NCBI GenBank assembly: GCA_023134955.1
Contig: JAGLUC010000212.1
Location: 1-7,731, forward strand
Origin: Methylococcales bacterium
Lineage (GTDB): Bacteria; Pseudomonadota; Gammaproteobacteria; Methylococcales; Methylomonadaceae
Direction of reading: 5' to 3'
Length of the DNA stretch: 7,731 nucleotides
A model generated the notes under the pieces. The model was given only the letters and a program-made list of their open reading frames with translations, made no database searches and was not told the DNA's origin. How positions within the stretch are numbered: the stretch's first letter is position 1; the number at the start of each line of letters is the position of its first letter. The translations under genes were made by a program, and so were the position numbers. Below, piece by piece: positions 6,289 through 7,731 of this stretch.

Positions 6289-6666
6289 ATGAATAAAATG
6301 ACTCTTTTAGCTATTTCTTTAACGGTTGCTTCAATTAATGTAAATGCAATGGAGCCTACTGGACCATTCTTAGGAATTAATACCATGAAAGGTATGTGTC
6401 ACATGGTCTCAGAAGACAATTCCTTTATTTATAGGGGTAAGTCCGAAACTAAACTAACCATGAACAAAAACTTTGTTTTAGCAACTTGTAAGGGTGAATA
6501 TATACAAGATGCAGATATGTCTATAGATGATATTAATGGTAGAGAGCAGGTGGTTGATTGTAGAATCAAAGTAGAAGGTATCTCAGGTTTCTTTAATGGG
6601 ACAGGTGGTTTTACTGTTGATACAGAGGAAGGTTTTGTAAGTGCCAATTGCAAGGCAATTCGATAA
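6289..6666 (+). CDS. Small exported four-cysteine protein, unknown family
   Basis: A 125-residue protein that I do not recognise. It starts with a clear signal peptide (hydrophobic 4-18, cleavage likely after NVNA at 20), leaving about 105 residues for the periplasm or outside. Four cysteines sit at 37, 67, 91 and 121 with spacings of 30, 24 and 30, which suggests two disulfides in a repeated or symmetrical fold. The rest alternates polar and hydrophobic residues (KLTMNKNFVLATCKGEY, SGFFNGTGGFTV), consistent with a small beta-sheet protein. A weak ribosome site AAGG lies 9 bases before the ATG; a second ATG at codon 4 is possible. It follows the di-heme peroxidase on the same strand, 72 bases downstream and past a terminator-like hairpin, so it may be partly co-expressed. 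A role as partner or substrate of the peroxidase is conjecture. Confidence 0.75.
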   Translation: MNKMTLLAISLTVASINVNAMEPTGPFLGINTMKGMCHMVSEDNSFIYRGKSETKLTMNKNFVLATCKGEYIQDADMSIDDINGREQVVDCRIKVEGISGFFNGTGGFTVDTEEGFVSANCKAIR

Positions 6667-6675
6667 AAAAATTAT

Positions 6676-6714
6676 GGCATAATCTACACCAACATCGTTG
6701 ACGTAGATTATGCC
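6676..6714. repeat. Perfect 12-base-pair stem hairpin after the four-cysteine gene
   Basis: GGCATAATCTAC (6676-6687) and GTAGATTATGCC (6703-6714) are perfectly complementary, and CAAC/GTTG (6690-6693, 6697-6700) extends the fold around a three-base loop. It starts 10 bases after the stop codon, as a terminator would. On the plus strand no T-run follows; on the minus strand ATAATTTTTTT does, so it would work better as a terminator for minus-strand transcription or as a bidirectional barrier. Confidence 0.55.
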
Positions 6715-6778
6715 CCAGTCAGTTATTTAGTTATCTTTTCTATGCCTGTCTAAAATTGAAGAAGCAGATGACTGGTAT

Positions 6779-6816
6779 AAAAGGGTAACGTCCCCTTTTC
6801 CCCTTCCCTTTTCCCT
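6779..6816. other. Pyrimidine tract with short hairpin upstream of vapBC
   Basis: Bases 6791-6816 are 26 pyrimidines in a row on the plus strand (alternating C and T runs). AAAAGGG (6779-6785) can pair with CCCTTTT (6793-6799) around a 7-base loop. This may stop plus-strand transcription before vapBC or be part of a dispersed repeat. With the hairpin at 6676-6714 it makes up most of the otherwise featureless stretch 6667-6830. Confidence 0.35.
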
Positions 6817-6831
6817 GTTAATTAAGCTTTC

Positions 6832-6860
6832 TTGCAAGTATATGCATAATGCTATAGTAT
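6832..6860 (+). promoter_or_regulatory. Candidate vapBC promoter
   Basis: TTGCAA (6832-6837) and TAGTAT (6855-6860) are separated by 17 bases; TATAGT (6853-6858) is an alternative -10 with a 15-base spacer. Transcription would begin near 6867, giving a leader of about 20 bases. The TATGCATA copies flank the -10 region, so a bound antitoxin complex would block RNA polymerase. Confidence 0.5.
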
Positions 6861-6870
6861 TGTATGCATA
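6841..6870. promoter_or_regulatory. Twin TATGCATA palindromes, candidate VapB operator
   Basis: The 8-base perfect palindrome TATGCATA occurs at 6841-6848 and again at 6863-6870, 22 bases apart (about two helical turns, same DNA face), with a CTATAG palindrome near the midpoint. Ribbon-helix-helix antitoxins typically repress their own operons by binding such paired sites; the location over the promoter supports autoregulation by the VapBC complex. Confidence 0.6.
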
Positions 6871-6888
6871 GGCTAATGGAGGCAAAAG

Positions 6889-7083
6889 ATGAGAACTACT
6901 CTAGATTTACCCGAAAACTTACTTGCTGAGGCAATGAAGGTTACACATACTAATACGAAGACTGCAGTTATAGTTAAAGCGTTAGAAGAATTAGTTAGAA
7001 AATCAAGGATTTCAGGTATTAAAAAATATAGAGGAAAAATTGATCTAGATATTGATCTTAACGAAATAAGAGATCGTCATTAA
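6889..7083 (+). CDS. vapB: VapB-type antitoxin
   Basis: A 64-residue antitoxin that should bind and neutralise the VapC toxin encoded next to it and repress the shared promoter. The N-terminal part (about 1-45) is a ribbon-helix-helix DNA-binding module: beta strand RTTLDLP (2-8), helix around LLAEAMKV, then helix TKTAVIVKALEELVRK. The C-terminal tail (about 46-64, GKIDLDIDLNEIRDRH) has the acidic, toxin-wrapping character of this family. GGAGG lies 6 bases before the ATG, a strong ribosome site that fits the need for antitoxin excess. The stop overlaps the toxin start by one base (TAATG). Confidence 0.88.
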   Translation: MRTTLDLPENLLAEAMKVTHTNTKTAVIVKALEELVRKSRISGIKKYRGKIDLDIDLNEIRDRH

Positions 7084-7463
7084 TGGATGTATTGGTTGAT
7101 ACTTCAATATGGATAGATTATTTTAAGGCAGGTGACAACTCCCAAGATTTAGATTATTTGATTGACGAGAATATTGTTGTTATTAACGAGATTATTCTTG
7201 CCGAATTAGTCCCTTATTTGAAGATAAAAAAGCAATCGAAAGTTATTAAGTTGCTCCAAGAAATGAACAGATTACCAATGGCTATTCATTGGGACGAGAT
7301 CATAGAATATCAGTTCAAGTGCTTAAAGAACGGGGCAAATGGAGTAGGAATTCCTGACCTAATTATTGCTCAAAATGCAAAGCAAAATAGTTGTAAAATT
7401 TATTCACTTGATAAGCATTTTCGGCTATTGAACCAAGTATTAAAAGTTAAGCTCCACGTATAG
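7083..7463 (+). CDS. vapC: VapC-type PIN-domain ribonuclease toxin
   Basis: A 126-residue PIN-domain endoribonuclease; VapC toxins cleave tRNA or rRNA and halt translation when not bound by VapB. The acidic metal-binding residues are all present: D6 in LVDTSIWIDYF, E41 in ILAELV, D92 in GIPDLIIAQNA and D110 in YSLDKHF. The length is normal for the family, so the toxin looks complete and active. It starts in the TAATG overlap with vapB and has no separate strong ribosome site, so translation is probably coupled to the antitoxin. The particular RNA target cannot be predicted. The same frame stays open for 44 codons after the TAG stop. Confidence 0.92.
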   Translation: MDVLVDTSIWIDYFKAGDNSQDLDYLIDENIVVINEIILAELVPYLKIKKQSKVIKLLQEMNRLPMAIHWDEIIEYQFKCLKNGANGVGIPDLIIAQNAKQNSCKIYSLDKHFRLLNQVLKVKLHV

Positions 7464-7731
7464 AAAGCTAATAAGACGCATCAACACAGACCAGCGAAAG
7501 CGTCATTTAAATTGGCTATGTCACCGTTAAGTGTGGAAAATATAATCAGTGCTTTGAAACAAGTTGATATACTGGTACTCCTGCAATGTTATATTTGACG
7601 AGTAAATATATACTCTTAAAAGCCCCCTCTTGCTGGGGAGGTTTTGAATTAAACTCTTTTTTCTTTTTGATATTAATCAATAAAAGAATTTTGAAAAAGA
7701 GAATTGTTTTATTTCTCCTCACCCCTCCCTC
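7464..7731. other. Non-coding right edge
   Basis: No gene is supported. Short signals include GACGC (7475-7479) against GCGTC (7500-7504), a promoter-like TTGATA (7564-7569) with TGTTAT (7587-7592) at a 17-base spacing, GAGTA/TACTC (7600-7604, 7611-7615), the terminator hairpin at 7618-7645, and CTCTTTTT/AAAAAGAG repeats around it. The last bases turn pyrimidine-rich (CTCCTCACCCCTCCCTC) and are cut by the window end. Confidence 0.4.
7618..7645 (+). terminator. Terminator-like hairpin downstream of vapBC
   Basis: AAAA then CCCCCTC (7623-7629) pairs with GGGGAGG (7635-7641) then TTTT (7642-7645), with a bulged G, one C-A mismatch and a T-G wobble, around loop TTGCT. The A-run before and T-run after make it plausible in both directions. 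It is 155 bases past the vapC stop and may serve vapBC or a minus-strand gene to the right. Confidence 0.55.

Noticed and set aside
6731..6868. Plus-strand 46-codon open frame between the four-cysteine gene and vapB
   Set aside because: It has no usable start until near its end, crosses the pyrimidine tract and the vapBC promoter, and shows no family features.

Overview
The window is AT-rich DNA carrying bacterial genes. The best guess is a gammaproteobacterium: the two-component pair is close to enterobacterial EnvZ/OmpR in its diagnostic motifs, and the class I fructose-1,6-bisphosphatase and di-heme peroxidase are of proteobacterial type. A methanotroph-like member (Methylococcales) would fit, but nothing here proves it. 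Every protein-coding gene seen looks intact; no tRNA, rRNA or CRISPR array was found.

Layout. Bases 1-282 hold no convincing gene, only a strong 57-base hairpin (170-226) and a start-less open frame. Bases 283-2246 (minus) form a two-gene operon: fbp (fructose-1,6-bisphosphatase), then a DHH-family phosphoesterase whose start overlaps the end of fbp by 10 bases. Bases 2247-2439 hold candidate fbp promoter elements and a 75-base palindromic element (2347-2421) that looks like a miniature inverted-repeat transposable element, with 4-base direct repeats (CCAG) at its borders. Bases 2440-4511 (minus) encode an OmpR-like response regulator with a TTG start and an EnvZ-like sensor kinase, joined by an ATGA stop/start overlap.

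A 208-base divergent intergenic region (4512-4719) separates the regulator from an exported di-heme cytochrome c peroxidase of the MauG/CcpA class (4720-6216, plus). It contains TTGTTACA twice in tandem at a 10-base pitch, including an exact match to the published RstA-box consensus TACATNTNGTTACA, which suggests the two-component system controls its divergent neighbour, itself, or both. After a terminator-like hairpin comes a small exported protein of unknown family with four regularly spaced cysteines (6289-6666).

The right part (6667-7731) begins with palindromic and pyrimidine-rich non-coding DNA, then a complete type II toxin-antitoxin pair of VapB/VapC type (6889-7463) with its own promoter, twin TATGCATA palindromes as candidate operator, and a 1-base gene overlap. 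It ends with 268 non-coding bases containing a terminator-like hairpin.

The most interesting unit is the regulator/sensor - peroxidase - four-cysteine protein cluster at 2440-6666. It could be an envelope redox or metal response module, but that reading rests on gene arrangement and one binding-site motif, not on direct evidence.
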